DNA of 64,000 bases from Bathynomus jamesi (Eukaryota; Arthropoda; Malacostraca; Isopoda; Cirolanidae): the NCBI GenBank assembly GCA_023014485.1, contig JAJOZX010001565.1:780001-844000 (forward strand). Reading direction: 5' to 3'. Shown here in pieces: positions 54,098-64,000 of the stretch; the stretch's first letter is position 1; each line of letters opens with the position of its first letter. Under the pieces are notes generated by a model. The model ran no database searches. It was given only the letters and a program-made list of their open reading frames with translations, and was not told the origin of the DNA. The position numbers were made by a program, and so were the translations under genes.

Positions 54098-54224
54098 AAT
54101 GAATGATGCAAACCCACAAGGAAAAGGAAAAGTGATTCCAAGGCCTTTTGTGTATTCAATAGTACACCTCGTCAGGGAAAGGCCTTGGAATTATTTTTCC
54201 ATTTCCTTGTGGATTTGCATCATA
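54098..54224 (-). repeat. Third copy of the hammerhead-bearing foldback repeat
   Basis: GATGCAAACCCACAAGGAAA and TTTCCTTGTGGATTTGCATC arms. On the minus strand the core CTGACGA and stem II GTGTA...TACAC are kept, but the GAA after stem II is changed to CAA. Confidence 0.7.
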
Positions 54225-54375
54225 TTATTATATATATATATATATAGTTTATCACTTTATCAGGTGAGAGTTTACAAGTAATAGGCAGTAACAATTTTAA
54301 TGAAAAAAAATAGTCTTGTGACCTTGGACTTGAAGGAAATAATAAGTAATTTTTCAAATGACAGAAAAAACTGAG

Positions 54376-54582
54376 GGATCACCTGAAGATCAGGGCCCCC
54401 AGCCTTCTTTAGTTAGCTTTATAAGGCTAACTAACGAAAATATCACGACCTAACCTAACCACTCGTCAAGGGCGTACAGTTGACCTAATGATTGGTTAGG
54501 TTAGGTTGTGATATTTTCGTTAGTTAGCCTTATAAGGCTAACTAAAGAAGGTTGGCGGGGGGCCCTGATCTTCAGGTGATCC
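54376..54582. mobile_element. Palindromic element with TTAGG-like core, copy 2
   Basis: GGATCACCTGAAGATCAGGG and its inverse bound about 95-bp arms containing TAACGAAAATATCACGACCT and CCTAACCTAACC. The centre is GGGCGTACAGTTGACCTAA. The left half of a sister copy is at 45024-45140. Confidence 0.85.
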
Positions 54583-54707
54583 AAACTGAGTCAGGCAAGC
54601 CCAAATTATGGCGAGGTTTAGCTTTGAAGCTTTATAGATTAATATGAGACCTTATTAATATTTATTCACATACTACTGTAATGTTGAAAAGGTAAAAGTT
54701 TACAATT

Positions 54708-55563
54708 CAGGGGTGGGGAAACTTTTCAGTACCAAGGGCGAAAATCGATAACATAAACACCTCCGCGGACGTCTGGCAAATTTTAAGCTTATATACAGCG
54801 TGTCCCAAAGAAATGTATACCCACTTTGTTCGATAATACCAGCTATGAGGATAATAAATATATTACTTTTTATATGTTTTTTAATAAAGAATTTTCTCCT
54901 GAATCTAAATATGTAATTATTTTTATTAAAAATTGAAGAACAAAAAAGTTACAGATGTTTAAATTATAATTATTATTTTCGAGACTTCATGTGCGATATT
55001 TTCTAATATTTTAACCGACTGTTTTGAGATACTTATGTTTAGTGTTGATATTGAAGCATAAATGTTGTAATTATTAGTTAATTCAAAAAATTTACAAATT
55101 CCATGGTTAAATAACACTTTATCTAAGATGTTCGACGTCTTCCAGAACGTTGTTTTTGTAAGTTTTGCACAGTGCCGTCGGTTTCAAACTTATCTCGTAT
55201 ACGTGCAAAAATATTAGAAAATATCGCACATGAAGTCTCGAAAATAATAATTATAATTTAAACATCTGTAACTTTTTTGTTTTTCAATTTTTAATAAAAA
55301 TAATTACATATTTAGATTCAGGAGAAAATTCTTTATTAAAAATCATATAAAACGTAATATATTTGTTATCCTCATAGCTGGTATTATCGAACAAAGTGGG
55401 TATACATTTCTTTGGGACACGCTGTATATAAGATGTATTTTAAAAAGCTATTTGCTGGGCTGTAAATAAATAATTTTTAGTAAATAATAAATATCTAAGC
55501 GGGCGAATTGAAATTAGCTCATGGGCGAAATTTCGCCCGCGGGCGAGGGTTTCCCCACCCCTG
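54708..55563. mobile_element. hAT-like element with nested palindromic mariner MITE
   Basis: The ends CAGGGGTGGGGAAAC and GTTTCCCCACCCCTG, with GGGCGAAA/TTTCGCCCGCGGGCG subterminal words, resemble Charlie/SPIN-like hAT ends. GTTTACA occurs outside each end (54698, 55564), though out of register by two bases on the left. The interior is the nested MITE. Confidence 0.75.
54796..55424. mobile_element. Mariner-type MITE with 217-bp arms
   Basis: The ends CAGCGTGTCCCAAAGAAATG and its inverse lie within TA. Arms 54796-55012 and about 55207-55424 are nearly perfect inverses around a 195-bp centre with no recognised coding content. Confidence 0.88.
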
Positions 55564-55990
55564 GTTTACATGTACGACTGCAATGTATGCTCATTTTGTG
55601 CTAAGTCTAAAACTACTTCCCCCAAAGTAAGATTGATTCAGTTACTGATACGTAACCTAATACACAGATAACTGACATTTAACCAAACTAAAACATACTA
55701 CAAACCCGTAACTTAACCGAACAGAGGCAATAATTCAGGCTTCAGTGAGGCACTAACCTGAATGAGTGTGCAGACACAGGTTCAAACTTTATCACAAAAA
55801 ACTCAAAAGTTAATTATGACATTCAAAATCAAGCTTTAAAAATATGGTATGCAAGGTAATCTTTTCAACAATACACCTTGTTAGTTCTGAGAATATTGGT
55901 GGTGTTTTGGCTTATTAAAAAAAAAAAGTTAAATTTAAATGAAGTATAGGCAACACCAGAGACATTTAAAAAATCTTTAGTCCTCAGAAC

Positions 55991-56695
55991 GGGGCACGTA
56001 CAAAAACTCTCCGGACAAAAACTCACCACTTAAATGCAAAAGAGGACAAAAACTCACCAGACAAATGTTTTTGCGAAACTGTACATACACTCTAGTCTAG
56101 ATCTTAAGATCTCAAGATTTTAGACTCATTGTAGATAATTACTCTCCATCTTTCAAATTGTTCATCTTTCAAATTGTTCATCTTTCAAATTGTTCATCTT
56201 TCAAATTGTTCATCTTTCAAATTGTTCATCTTTCAAATTGTTCATCTTTCAAATTGTTCATCTTTCAAATTGTTCTGTTTTTAACCAACCAACCAATATT
56301 AATTTTTCACCAATCTTTCGTTATAAATTAATGCCCAGTTAGGTCAATTGAATGCCCGGTTAGGTCAACTGTACGCCCTTGACGATTGGTTAGGTTAAGT
56401 CATGATATTTTCGTTAAAAAAACCTTAATTATTTAAAGTGCTCTAAAAAGTTTGTTTTTCATTTCTCAAAAAAAAGTGTTATTTTTTAAATTAGTGACCA
56501 AAACTACATTAGTATACCGATTTGGTTAGAAACGGAACAATTTAAAAGCTGAAGAGTAATTATCTACAAGGAGTCTAAAGTCTTTAGATCTAGACTAGAG
56601 TGTATGTATTTCGCAAAAACATTTGTCTGGTGAGTTTTTGTCCTCTTTTGCATTTAAGTGGTGAGTTTTTGAACGGTGAGTTTTTGTCCTGGATT
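55991..56695. mobile_element. TIR element with 9-bp duplication and 16-bp minisatellite
   Basis: Arms near 55996-56145 and 56545-56690 are inverses rich in GGACAAAAACTCACC. Flanks CCTCAGAAC (55982-55990 and 56696-56704) are identical 9-mers; a 9-bp duplication with long TIRs suggests a Mutator-like origin. Inside are the minisatellite (56147-56274), a piece of the TTAGG-core family (56330-56410) and an arm fragment like 42188-42284. Confidence 0.7.
56147..56274. repeat. Minisatellite, 8 x 16 bp
   Basis: Eight essentially identical units of CATCTTTCAAATTGTT. Confidence 0.95.
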
Positions 56696-56837
56696 CCTCA
56701 GAACCATTATAGCTGATGCCAGAAACTCTCCTCTGTATTACAATAAAATTTGGTATACATAAGCAACAATACTTCATGGTGTAGTCCTCAGTATAGTAGT
56801 TTGTGTAAATCGCCACTTTCTCCATCTGTCGGGCAGC

Positions 56838-57123
56838 TAGTGATATAGTCGAGACTGAGACCAAAGCACCCGAAACTGAGACCATGTGCAATTTTTGCAT
56901 GTATTCAATATTGTATAATGCCTAATTCCTAACCTCTGTATTTCACATTCAAGAATAAAGATTCTAAAAAGTTGTCAAGTGAAAGTTGCAAAATTTACTC
57001 GTAATTTATTTATAAATTTATAGTTTGTGACATTTTTCAGCAGTGGTCAGTCGAGACCTAAGCGACAGAGACAGAGACCAGAAAAAAAAGATATCGAAAC
57101 CGGTCTCGAGTCTTGCATCACTG
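56838..57123 (+). mobile_element. Second copy of hAT-like MITE I
   Basis: TAGTGATATAGTCGAGACTG and CATCACTG ends; the interior (CAATTTTTGCATGTATTCAA, TATTTCACATTCA) matches 51480-51675 in inverse orientation. It lacks elements J and K, so it shows the empty state of the family. Confidence 0.75.
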
Positions 57124-57155
57124 GTGTATAACGCTTCGGTAGAATTCTGTATTCT

Positions 57156-57226
57156 ATTCACGAAGCCACCGGGTTGCATCGTTTTGAAAGTATTCACTAC
57201 CTGAAAAGTGTATTCCTTGAAAGTGG
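57156..57226. repeat. 71-bp direct repeat, copy A
   Basis: ATTCACGAAGCCACCGGGTT to CCTTGAAAGTGG; identical to 57810-57880 apart from one T/C change. Confidence 0.9.
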
Positions 57227-57548
57227 TTCTTCATCCACTCTTAAACACTTATTTGGCTCAAAATGCGAGAAACCTACAACAAAACACTGCTGGGACAACA
57301 TCAACTTGTACTCTATCTTGGCACCCTTGCAGTTAATGAATGAGTAATGGCTGATTACCAGCAACACGTTAGAGCATGTAGCACGAGTCACGCCGTTCAC
57401 TATGTAATCATCACTGAAATCGAACCAGCAGTAAATGTTTATTTTCATGTGTGGGGAAACTTTCTGAACAGCCCTCGTAAAGTTTGCTTTTGCCATTCCA
57501 AAATACAATTTGTATAGCCAGCGTACGCAAATAACTTCTACTCCATGA
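57197..57548 (-). CDS. Candidate host-gene exon, unrecognised
   Basis: The minus strand is open for about 115 codons from TTTTGGATTTTAG, a plausible acceptor at about 57549, through NHTHGVEVICVRWLYKLYFG, NFTRAVQKVSPHMKINIYCW, FDFSDDYIVNGVT and SHYSFINCKGAKIEYKLM, to TTTTCAG|GTAGTG, a good donor near 57206. Composition is protein-like and unrelated to the transposon families here. I do not recognise a domain. A 71-bp piece spanning the donor is duplicated at 57810-57880. It could also be a chance frame. Confidence 0.3.
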
Positions 57549-57809
57549 GTATGATTATCTAAAATCCAAAGGTAGGTTAGGTTAGGTTAGGCTAACTGTG
57601 GACAGTGAAAAACGAGGATTACCAAATTCAAAAAATTTACCTTAACACACTCTGAATGTAACCTTAGTTACTCAGTAGTAGTAGTACTGTAGACCCCAAT
57701 ATCCCGCATTTAAGTCAAGAGCCATGAGGTTAAAATTAGTTATAAATTAACGCTTAACAAGCATCATAACCCTAACCTAACATCGAATGCCATTAATATG
57801 GTAGTCCTA

Positions 57810-57880
57810 ATTCACGAAGCCACCGGGTTGCATCGTTTTGAAAGTATTCACTACCTGAAAAGTGTACTCCTTGAAAGTGG
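57810..57880. repeat. 71-bp direct repeat, copy B
   Basis: Same orientation as 57156-57226, 654 bp away. Between the copies are the candidate exon and an AGGTTAGGTTAGGTTAGG run near 57571-57590. Confidence 0.9.
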
Positions 57881-58286
57881 CATGCTTTTTTAAGGCCCAG
57901 TTGGGTAGCTTAGCCACAGCTCTAATTCAGGAAATTCAGTAACCTTTTCATGTTAAAGTTACATTACCTTCGAAAACTCGCATACCGGAAGGCTATTTAT
58001 CAAACAAAATATCTTTAATTAAGTACCAGGCCTAACATTTTTGTGAAAAATTAGCTTTGCAGAGAGGCCTATCGTAGGTCCAGATTTGACATGCTCTATA
58101 ACTGAAAGGAATGCACATAGAAATTCGTAATAGGTATCAATCGACAGGAAATTTAGTTAGGAAAAAAATTTAGAACTTCGATAAGAAATGAGTAGTTTAG
58201 CTACGAAACGGCGAAAACTAAAATTTTTTGAAAACGTCAAAACCACCATAGAGTTCACGCCTCGTTGGGTCACTTAAACTTGGGTA

Positions 58287-58319
<33 letters not shown>

Positions 58320-58640
58320 TATATATTCATTAACGTAAGATAAGACCTTTAACCCTTTCACGAGTATTGTTATTCAACACCAAATATTTTAGTAGTCATC
58401 TAAATTACAAACATTTTTGTTCCTTTTCTGACAACAAAACAAAACCTGTATTAAATGCGTAGAACCATTTGCAGAAAAGGTGCATTTTAGTACAATATAT
58501 ATTATTATTTCTTATGGGACACGAGGGTACCACTGTGACTGGAAGAGTTATCTAACACAATTGACAACCAGTCACTCGTTAATTAAGAAACTATAGTAAA
58601 AATCAAGCGAGAAAAATATACAAAATTTCCTTAGTCCACC

Positions 58641-58727
58641 GGCTCTGTTGGCACGCGGCTGAAGATTGATGATATTTTGGTCCGGAGCCGCATTTAGAAA
58701 TATAACCTTCTTGCCGTCGGTCTTCAT
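58641..58727 (-). CDS. Candidate first exon, unrecognised
   Basis: MKTDGKKVIFLNAAPDQNII then NLQPRANRA, with GC-rich third positions unlike the surroundings. A possible donor (GCCG|GTGGAC, weak) near 58641 leaves phase 1, which matches the phase of the acceptor before 57197-57548 and would join as NRA-D-NHTHG. No signal peptide or domain is recognised. Speculative. Confidence 0.2.
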
Positions 58728-58833
58728 GGTTAATTTGGATTTGAAATACAGAATGATCAACTTAAAAGTGGGACTATAAAACTATGGTTATCACAAACTT
58801 TGTAGTGCACACTTTTAAGTTGATCACCTTATA

Positions 58834-59236
58834 TGAGGCGTCGCGAATACTAGTTACGAACTCGGCAAAACTGTGTTTTGAGTAAATGCACTCCAAATTC
58901 TGTCAAAAACTGGTAGATTTTGATGGGGTTTGTATCATTTTGATCGTAAATGGGTGTAGATTGTTGTAATAATAATAATAATTAAACTGCACTCCGCAAG
59001 AGATGCTAAAAACGCCGAGTTCGTCACCAGTATCTGCGGAATTCTCTGACAATCTTATCTGAGTACATGGTGTTTTACCACTTTAATTAAAATAACTGAA
59101 CTTTACTAAGACTAGTGACGAACTTGCATCATGTGTCATTATCCATTTAAAAGAGTACATCCTGGAGAATATGATGGTATAGAAAACGGATTTCCACACC
59201 CATGTTCGGTTCATCAGTAGTATTCGCAACGCCTCA
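58834..59236. mobile_element. 403-bp MITE
   Basis: The ends TGAGGCGTCGCGAATACT and AGTATTCGCAACGCCTCA are inverted, with related CGAGTTCGT/ACGAACTTG words inside. An AAT tract lies at 58965-58983. A short separate palindrome (GATCAACTTAAAAGTG) precedes it at 58755-58825. Confidence 0.65.
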
Positions 59237-59352
59237 CGGAATAAATTGAGTGGCATCAAGCGTATTATATATATATATATATATGACAAACACATGAGCA
59301 CGCGCAGGTTGGGCTCTGCAAAATATTTCCCTCCAGGATTCGAACCCAAGGC

Positions 59353-60158
<806 letters not shown>

Positions 60159-60309
60159 CCCGAGACCTCTGACTCGGAATCGCGTGCACTGACCATTAGG
60201 CTACGGCTGGATAAAAGTTAATACAATTCAGAGAATATTTCACCCTCGGGGAAACTCAATTACTTTCATTCCCAGAAGTGTTTTTATGTTTTAACCCCCT
60301 GCACTCGAG

Positions 60310-61440
60310 GCAATATACCATATTTAATTCAATTCTATCTCGCTAACATCCTCCTTTCACGATTTCGGTGAAACTTTTGCTATTGCGCCAGACTTATCGA
60401 AAGTTTTTGATAGTCTGGCACAAATCTTTAATTTCGAAACTGCCCTTCTTCGGTTTCTATCCTTCTATATGTGTCTTCATCTCTAATTTCCTTTCTGGCC
60501 GATCTATAGCTGCGGTTATACATGACCACTGTTCTTCTAAAGCTATTAACGGTGGTGTTCCTCAGTGCTCTCTCCTGTCACCCACTCTTTTTCCTTTTAT
60601 TTATTAATGATCTTTTAATGGGCACTTCCTGTCCTATTCCACCGATGATTACACTTTTCACTTCTCCACCCGCTTCACAAAGCGTCCCTCCCAACAGTCA
60701 CTCCATGATTCGCAAAGGACGGCTATGGAACACCTGACCTCTAATCTTTCTGCTATCTCTGATTGGGGCAGAGAAAACCTTGTGGCTTTCAATGCCTCAA
60801 AAACTCAGTTCCTCAATCTGTCTACTCGTCACAATCTTCCACACGACTATCCCCTTACTTTCAACAACACGCAACTGAATCCTTCCTCTTCACATTCTTG
60901 GCGTTTCCTTTTCTCGTGATCTTTCCTGGAACGACCACATATACTCTTCCCAAAACAGCTTCTAAGAGGTTAGGTGTGCTCTACCGGCTCAGCCGTTTCT
61001 TCACCCCCATTCAGTTGCTGTCTCTGTACAGGAGTCTTGTCCGCCCCTGTATGGAGTATGCCTCACATGTATCGGGGTGGCTCAACCCACACAGCCGTAC
61101 TTGACCGGATGGAATCAAAGGTTTTTCGTCTCATCAGTTCCCCGCCTCTTACTGACTCTCTTCAATCCCTCTCTCTCTTCGCTGCAATGTTGCCTCACTC
61201 TCTCTTTACTATCGCTATTATAACAGACACTGCTCTTCTGAACTCTCGAACTGCAGCACCAGACTTTCGACACGTTCTCAGTCCTTTTCTATCTAACTCT
61301 CTAACGCAAGGGGTAATCGGTTTTTCAGTCTTTCATCTACTCAACCCGTTAACTCTGGAACAATCTTCCTCAATCCATCTTTCCCCCTGTCTATGACCTC
61401 CAATCTTTCAAACACAGTGTCTAGGCACCTCGAAAGCCCT
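60310..61440 (+). pseudogene. LINE-4 reverse transcriptase and C-terminus
   Basis: Fragments in several frames: FAIAPDLSKVFDSL (degenerate palm A), KLPFFGFYPSICVFISNFLS, NGGVPQCSLLSPTLF, LLFINDLLMGTSCPI, LTSNLSAISDWGRENLVAFN, KTQFLNLSTRHNLPHDYPL, SKRLGVLYRLSRFFTPIQLL, SLYRSLVRPCMEYASHV, DRMESKVFRLISSPPLTDSL. This is a Jockey/CR1-like LINE quite different from LINE-1 and LINE-3, GC-richer and with at least six frame lesions; the ADD box is changed. Only the RT onward is present (5' truncation). Confidence 0.85.
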
Positions 61441-61669
61441 GGACCTTGATTTTGGCTTTCGTCTTGTATCGGGGAGGAGTGCTTTTGATGGCGCTGACCT
61501 TGGCCCCCTGCTTCCTGCATAAAAGAAAATGTAGATGGAAATATAAGCGCATGAGCACGCGCACTTTTTGCTATGCACGTAGTCAGTCCCTTTTGACCCC
61601 GAAGAAAGGGAAAATTTTTAAAGTGAACTGAAATAAACCGAGTTTACGTTGCGGGCGTGTGCCGTGTAA

Positions 61670-61800
61670 TTACACTGCTTCCCGTTGGATCAACCAAGCT
61701 AAGCGACATTGAGTCTGGTTGGTAGTTTGATGGGTTACAATACTCTGTGTTCAGATCATGTATCGATCCGTGGTTCGCATTCCAAGTAAGTTTAGGCCTC
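61670..61800 (+). repeat. 5S-rRNA-like repeat, copy 1
   Basis: ACTGCTTCCCGTTGGATCAA, AAGCTAAGCGACATTGAGTC, TGGTTGGTAGTTTGATGGGT parallel the 5S rRNA order (GATC...AAGTTAAGCAACGT...GGTTAGTACTTGGATGGGTGACC). It is too diverged for a 5S gene and is likely a 5S-derived SINE or old pseudogene. Confidence 0.55.
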
Positions 61801-63019
61801 CTTTTATGTTTAGTACAGAGGATAAATCGTATAATTTACAGCAACCTGAATTAATCTCTATGATCTAACCTAAATTAACTCGACAATCTAACCGAAACTA
61901 ATTCAATCTAAATTAATTTAACCCAACCTATTTATACTCTAACCCAAATAATATACTAAAACTATTGATAGTAAAGAAGAGAAAACTTACCCGTACTTTC
62001 GTATAATAATAATATGGTAGAATATGCTGATAACGCGGGGTCATGTTCCGAGAGACCCCCGCGATATCGTGGTCCGCGTTATCCACTGGTTAAGTTTCGA
62101 AGGCACCAAAATATTAGAGTAATGTTATAGGTGCTGTGGTATATTGCAGCACGCTGTGTAGGCTGCTAAGCGTTAATTACTGTCCTGGGATCGAGTCTGC
62201 CCAAGGTTGCTGGCCGCCTGGCTTGAATTTTGACTGTTTAGCTTGTAAATGATCGCGTTGTTCGCGTCCCGGCTGCGTAATAAAAAATAAATGTCCTATA
62301 TTTTTACAATGTTATTCGCGTACCGCATTATTAAATCCCGCGTTACCAGTTTATTTCACTGTAATAATAATAATAATAATAATAAAAAACTACAGCGTAG
62401 ATTTTCCCCTACACGTAAACCTTCCCGTCGTTAGCCTGTTTGTGAAGACTCCAAGCTGTTTTGTCCGAAGGCCACGCTGTTCGAGTGTCTGGTAAATTTG
62501 TGATTTCTGATTTGTATAATTATAGTTTCTTTTGGGTATTCGTTTGCAGGGTCGTCGTCGTTGGGGCTCTTAAACTGTAGCTCCCCACCCTGAAACAGTG
62601 ACAACGAGCTTCACTTTCGTTCGTAAGAGTATGAATAATTGCGATGGAAACGCAACCAGGCTTACATATGGGTGTGATATAGATATAATGTTAATTTAAC
62701 TTTTTTTCTTTGTATCATTAATGATTTAACCGTTCCGTGCGCGTAAATAGAAACTTGTTTCATGAAATGGAGTACGGTACCATGTAAAATAAATAGCAGT
62801 AAATAAAATCAATTATATAGGTATCGATTCAAATATTGGAAATCGGGAACACGATCTTCGGCAAACATCTCTCTTCAATCTCTTTTTAAATGGAAATAAT
62901 AATAATAATAATAATTAATAATAATAATAATAAAAATAAAAGAAGAATGCTTTGAAGATGTTAAACCCACCGATCGGACCAAATATCCATCAATATAATT
63001 TGGATTATGTTGTGGTTAC
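61801..63019. other. Anonymous spacer
   Basis: GATAACGCGGGGT and GGTAACGCGGGATTTAATAA near 62030 and 62310 suggest ends of a small DNA transposon, possibly pogo-like, not resolved. AAT tracts lie at 62363-62385 and 62896-62940. No gene. Confidence 0.3.
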
Positions 63020-63150
63020 GTAGCAACACCGCTTCCCGTTAGATCAGAGAGGTTTAATAAGCAACGTTGAGTCTGTTCAGTAGTTGCGTGGGTGACCATC
63101 CTCTTCGTCCAGATGATATAGCGACCCGTAGATGGTTCGTATCCCGCGTA
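63020..63150 (+). repeat. 5S-rRNA-like repeat, copy 2
   Basis: ACACCGCTTCCCGTTAGATC, AATAAGCAACGTTGAGTCTG, CAGTAGTTGCGTGGGTGACC: closer to 5S rRNA than copy 1 and shares a downstream segment with it (CAGATGATATAGCGACCCGT versus CAGATCATGTATCGATCCGT). The shared tail argues for a dispersed 5S-derived family. Confidence 0.6.
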
Positions 63151-64000
63151 AAGCTTTACGAGTCTTCTCCGTTACGAAGGTTAAACAACGCCAAACGTGA
63201 TCTAAATAATTTACGTGTCGGTACAATAACGTATCTAATATTTAACAATGACGTTTTTCTCCGTTACTGTTAGTACACGACGCCAAATTTGAGTAAATGA
63301 CGACCTTCTGCTTCTGAATTGATATATAGGCCAAGGGTAGTTTCCATGCGAATTAATTAGGGTAGTTATAATGTGATTTACAATAGAACTATTGCGTCCC
63401 TTTGACCCCCTGTCGGGGGCCTGCCTGCTCTGGTTCTTCTATAAAAAGTGCGTTATTATTATTATTATTATTTATGTATTATTATTGTATTATTGGGGGC
63501 CCTATGCCATCTTATACCCCAAGGTCCCCAAATCTTCCCGGCGGCGCGTGGCCCTTTGAACTTCATTCTTTCGCAGATTTAATAATGTAGGCCCATTTGC
63601 TTTAGGTTTTTCCTTACAAAATGTAAGTGAAAACTCTTTACTCCTATGATTATAATCATGAGAAAGGCCTGAAAAAGAACAATAAGAAAATTGATAATGA
63701 GTATGAATTTTTCTTCGTTTCCATGGAAACGAGACGGCTGATTTAAGGTGACGCGATTGCAGGAGGAGGAATGATGGTGAATCGTCGTTCCTCAGCCAAC
63801 TACTCCTTTTGTTGAATATATATGACCTCACTGACTGGCCTCATTCTTTTGTTCTTTACAATTTTCTTTATTATGGACCGTCCATAGCTTTGTGTAGTTG
63901 AGAGTTACCCTCAACTACATAACTGAGTTTGTATTTAAATCGTCATAAATAAATAAATTTGGTTTGCGCGGAGAGAGGGAACATGCTGAATTCCACTTGT
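63151..64000. other. Anonymous right end
   Basis: ATT microsatellite at 63451-63490. The minus-strand frame 63831-63502 is unsupported. No other feature recognised. Confidence 0.3.

Noticed and set aside
56147..56274. Regular 16-bp repeats resembling a CRISPR array
   Set aside because: Units are contiguous with no unique spacers and the context is a eukaryotic MITE; this is a minisatellite.
61950..62340. Pogo/Tigger-like element with GGTAACGCGGG ends
   Set aside because: Only one convincing end was seen and no paired inverted terminus could be placed, so it is not listed as an element.
63502..63831. 109-codon minus-strand frame near the right end
   Set aside because: No recognisable motif, no splice context and ordinary AT-rich composition; chance frame more likely.

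Overview
The window is eukaryotic, AT-rich and repeat-dominated, and reads as an invertebrate genome. TTAGG-type runs (CCTAACCTAACC near 30480, 54460 and 57570) are the arthropod telomere unit. Together with Penelope-like, mariner and hAT elements and very many (TA)n tracts, they point to an arthropod, perhaps a crustacean (inference, low certainty). I see no secure single-copy host gene. Two candidate exons of an unidentified minus-strand gene lie near 57200-58730. No bacterial operon, CRISPR array or organellar sequence was seen.

Layout. 460-10853: a decayed plus-strand LINE (LINE-1). It is split by a minus-strand LINE tail and a dimeric tRNA-like SINE (1216-2201), by a 6.86-kb element with long terminal inverted repeats (2471-9327), and by a small MITE. 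The 6.86-kb element holds one broken minus-strand reading frame of about 1,430 codons: two zinc modules, an unclassified transposase-like core, a FEN/PIN-like nuclease and a CXC cysteine cluster. 11600-18400: MITEs, two copies of a 0.9-kb foldback element whose arms each encode the C-terminal half of a mariner transposase (one nested in another foldback), a hAT-like pseudogene cut by a Harbinger-type element, and LINE-2. 18408-20512: Penelope-like element PLE1 with inverted terminal repeats. 21078-28775: a second large TIR element with an unclassified transposase-like gene, split by two hAT elements and by PLE2, a nearly intact Penelope-like element with a hammerhead-like motif. 28780-31792: MITEs, a second hammerhead-like repeat and a foldback holding a hAT.

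32450-41720: LINE-3 (PHD-like and CCCH-finger ORF1, endonuclease, reverse transcriptase), interrupted by an almost intact hAT (33316-36156), a hAT MITE and a composite element containing a mariner and a foldback. 41730-59240: tRNA-like SINEs, a third Penelope fragment, several foldback and MITE families (one with a TTAGG-like core), nested hAT MITEs and long anonymous stretches. 59285-61440: a tRNA-derived SINE interrupted by a TIR element carrying a 181-base C run, then LINE-4. 61670-63150: two 5S-rRNA-like repeats. The remainder is anonymous.

The region is best read as stacked transposition. At least nine insertions keep recognisable target duplications, which gives a relative insertion order. 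Nearly every coding region is a transposable-element protein carrying stops or frameshifts.
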